Positions 30,973 through 32,365 of a stretch of 32,365 nt of DNA are shown here, in pieces. The stretch lies in assembly GCA_902826095.1 (NCBI GenBank), contig CADEDN010000037.1:1-32365 (forward strand), read 5' to 3'. The translations under genes were made by a program, and so were the position numbers. The notes beneath the pieces are model-generated. The model did not search any database. It was given only the letters and a program-made list of their open reading frames with translations, and had not been told where the DNA came from. Origin of the DNA: an uncultured Alphaproteobacteria bacterium. GTDB lineage: Bacteria > Pseudomonadota > Alphaproteobacteria > Caulobacterales > Parvularculaceae. Within the stretch, counting starts at the first letter, position 1. Each line of letters opens with the position of its first letter.

Positions 30973-31365
30973 ATGAGTAACTCGGCTAAAAGCAAGCTTT
31001 ATGCGTTCGAACGGGCGCTTTTCCTGAAATCGCGGAGCATGAAAACGGCGGGTGCGCTCGCGGCGGTCGGCGCCTTGTCGTCGATTCTCGACGATCTTGG
31101 CGCAGAGGATTTGGTCAAGACCAATTCAATCGCTGGCGCGGTCCACGCCAAACTCGACGCGGACATTGCAGGCGTCACCGCAGCGCTGCAGGCAGGCGCA
31201 AACGATGTTGCGCTGCAACTTTACGGCTCCCTCATCAACGCTATCCCGACCGTCCATGCGCTGGCGGTTCAAGCGTTGCCGATAGAGGCAAGGGGCAGCG
31301 GTCCGACAAAACCGGAGGCTCTGATTGATGCGGCACAGCGGGCCATGGCGATCTTGAATTTCTAA
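30973..31365 (+). CDS. Hypothetical protein
   Basis: A 130-residue Ala/Leu-rich protein (MSNSAKSKLYAFERALFL at the start; AGVTAALQAGANDVALQLYGSLINAIPTVHALAVQAL later). It is helical and has no recognised domain or signal peptide. The ATG at 30973 is the best start; upstream in-frame starts run through an A/T-rich leader with a CGCCAC/GTGGCG hairpin at 30935-30951. A terminator follows at 31435-31466. Function unknown. Confidence 0.5.
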   Translation: MSNSAKSKLYAFERALFLKSRSMKTAGALAAVGALSSILDDLGAEDLVKTNSIAGAVHAKLDADIAGVTAALQAGANDVALQLYGSLINAIPTVHALAVQALPIEARGSGPTKPEALIDAAQRAMAILNF

Positions 31366-31434
31366 ACGCTTCGGGTCGCCAAGCGCTTCCGACAGTGTTG
31401 GACACTTAGGTCCGGCTGAAATTGAATTGTGCGG

Positions 31435-31466
31435 GGCGGCCGTCGAATTGCGGCCGCCTCATTTTT
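31435..31466 (+). terminator. Terminator after the 30973 gene
   Basis: Stem GGCGGCCG (31435-31442) with CGGCCGCC (31451-31458), 8-base loop, then T5 at 31462-31466. It lies 70 bases after the stop codon. Confidence 0.75.
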
Positions 31467-31603
31467 GTCCGCAACTTAAGGTTGCATATAGCGCCGCTAG
31501 AATATTAGAGACTGCTCACGCATGTCACTTGTTGCCTCGACAAAAAAGCGGACTCATTCTCTTATCGATCTGCCACTTGATTTTTTCTGCGCTGAGGGGC
31601 GCC

Positions 31604-32050
31604 TTGTTCAACACTTTCGTCTTGACGTTTTTTCTCGCCTTTATGGCGCTCAACGCATTCTTTGCGTGGACGTCAGGCGACTGGCGATTAAAGTGGGTCG
31701 CTCTGCTCTATTGGGCAATTTGGGCAATAACTTACTACCTTCCGTATACAGAGATCATTGTCAGCCCGATTTTTTTCATAGTTTTGTCGAGGCTGCAAAT
31801 CCGTAAACGGAGAGAAGCGCAGCTCGCTTGGTGGATCGTGCCGATCATTGCGGCGGAAGCGGGGCTCTTCCTTTCGCATATTGCGTATTTCGCGATCGAC
31901 TACATTGCCTACTGGGTTCTCGTTCAGGTCTTTTTCATCGTTCAACTTACAGCATCGACCATGGCCGGCTGGCGCAAAAGTAGGATCAGATGGAATGACG
32001 CCGACAGACGGAAGCGCCCCGCTGGGGCGATTAGGGTCGCCATCGGCTGA
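31604..32050 (+). CDS. Multi-pass membrane protein of unknown function
   Basis: A 148-residue protein with four hydrophobic helices: FVLTFFLAFMALNAFFAW, WVALLYWAIWAITYYLPY (continuing into IIVSPIFFIVLS), WWIVPIIAAEAGLFLSHIAYFAIDYIAYW, and VLVQVFFIVQLTASTMAG. A basic tail follows (GWRKSRIRWNDADRRKR). The start is uncertain: TTG at 31604 has GAGGGG a few bases before it and begins at the first helix. Longer versions of the frame up to 31427 exist but add a non-membrane leader with no support. No family recognised. Confidence 0.55.
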   Translation: MFNTFVLTFFLAFMALNAFFAWTSGDWRLKWVALLYWAIWAITYYLPYTEIIVSPIFFIVLSRLQIRKRREAQLAWWIVPIIAAEAGLFLSHIAYFAIDYIAYWVLVQVFFIVQLTASTMAGWRKSRIRWNDADRRKRPAGAIRVAIG

Positions 32051-32335
32051 AAACTAATGCTATGCTCTGCCTCCAAGTGGCGTGAGCGAGGCCGTCGCAC
32101 AGGTCAGTTGAGTATACTTACGTTTGAAGCCTGTTCGAAAGAGCCTGCGCCGCCGTGAAATCTTAGACGCGTGCGACGCGCTCCGAAACGTGTGCGATCT
32201 AAGACGCTTAAAGCGTTTACCGACGATTTCTTTAGCCATCACGGGCGGTGACCTCAATTCATGGCGCGTCGTACCTGTGCAAATTCGACGCCGCATTCAT
32301 CTCCGGCGCGGCCTAGAGCTTCGGGCGATTGAAGC
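32051..32335. other. Non-coding right end of the window
   Basis: No convincing gene. A minus-strand frame at 32060-32296 is rich in Arg and Lys, has no ribosome-binding site and looks like a shadow. Copy B of the repeat follows at the end. Confidence 0.4.
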
Positions 32336-32365
32336 GAATCAAAAGTTGTTTGCTGTGATGTCGAA
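32336..32365. repeat. Repeat copy B (matches 12525-12553)
   Basis: Thirty bases starting GAATCAAAAGTTGTTTGC; same orientation as copy A with one extra A and three substitutions. It stops at the window edge, so its full length is not visible. The bases just before it (CCTAGAGCTTCGG) look like other dispersed intergenic repeats of alphaproteobacteria. Confidence 0.6.

Noticed and set aside
32060-32296. Minus-strand frame of 78 codons at the right end
   Set aside because: Arg/Lys-rich, no ribosome-binding site, no recognisable motif, and it crosses repeat-like sequence.

Overview
The window is high-GC DNA from an alphaproteobacterium. The serS-surE-LysM/M23 gene order, frequent TTG/GTG starts, a CtrA-type box (TTAA-N7-TTAAC), and a SigF/NrsF-type ECF sigma system beside a bufferin operon point to the Caulobacterales/Parvularculales/Hyphomonadaceae side of the class. 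This placement is inferred from gene content, not from a marker phylogeny.

Region 1 (1-12.5 kb) is mostly housekeeping. It holds serS, a small four-helix-bundle (23S IVS-type) gene inserted between serS and surE inside inverted arrays of a 7-bp repeat, surE, and a LysM/M23 lipoprotein of the NlpD/DipM type. A CaCA-family exchanger, two coupled hotdog thioesterases, a chorismate mutase and an ABC-F ATPase follow on the minus strand. An EF-hand lipoprotein, ndk, a small membrane-anchored protein, a sterol-desaturase-type hydroxylase and a second EF-hand protein lie on the plus strand.

Region 2 (12.5-19.1 kb) is accessory metabolism. A decayed ISL3-family element precedes a TetR regulator. The regulator and the carboxymuconolactone-decarboxylase/tautomerase pair behind it each carry the same GAACG-N2-CGTTC palindrome upstream. 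A MAPEG protein follows, then a minus-strand group of GMC oxidoreductase, SDR, AhpD-like protein and DoxX-like protein.

Region 3 (19.1-24.4 kb) is a copper-type bufferin (RiPP) locus. On the minus strand the order is ECF sigma (SigF type), its membrane anti-sigma NrsF, precursor BufA, a small NrtS-like membrane protein, the MNIO enzyme BufB, its partner BufC, and a DoxX protein (BufD position). Sequences of the form GTAAC-N17-CGAA stand upstream of both sigF and bufA, so the sigma factor probably activates itself and the bufferin operon. A perfect 13-bp hairpin follows bufA and could set the precursor:enzyme ratio. A secreted metallo-beta-lactamase-fold protein converges on the operon.

Region 4 (24.4-27.9 kb) is a mobile-DNA scar: a MerT-like remnant with a GDCCVxC-family gene, a truncated DUF932 plasmid/phage gene, a dense set of CTATGTC palindromes, the 3' end of a tyrosine recombinase gene, a complete-ended IS256-family element whose transposase is broken by a 46-bp palindromic insertion, and the 5' end of an IS3-family element.

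Region 5 (27.9-32.4 kb) has a LysR regulator and several small or unknown genes, including an XRE-type DNA-binding protein and a multi-pass membrane protein. A 29-30 bp repeat occurs at 12525 and again at 32336, at the two ends of the accessory stretch.
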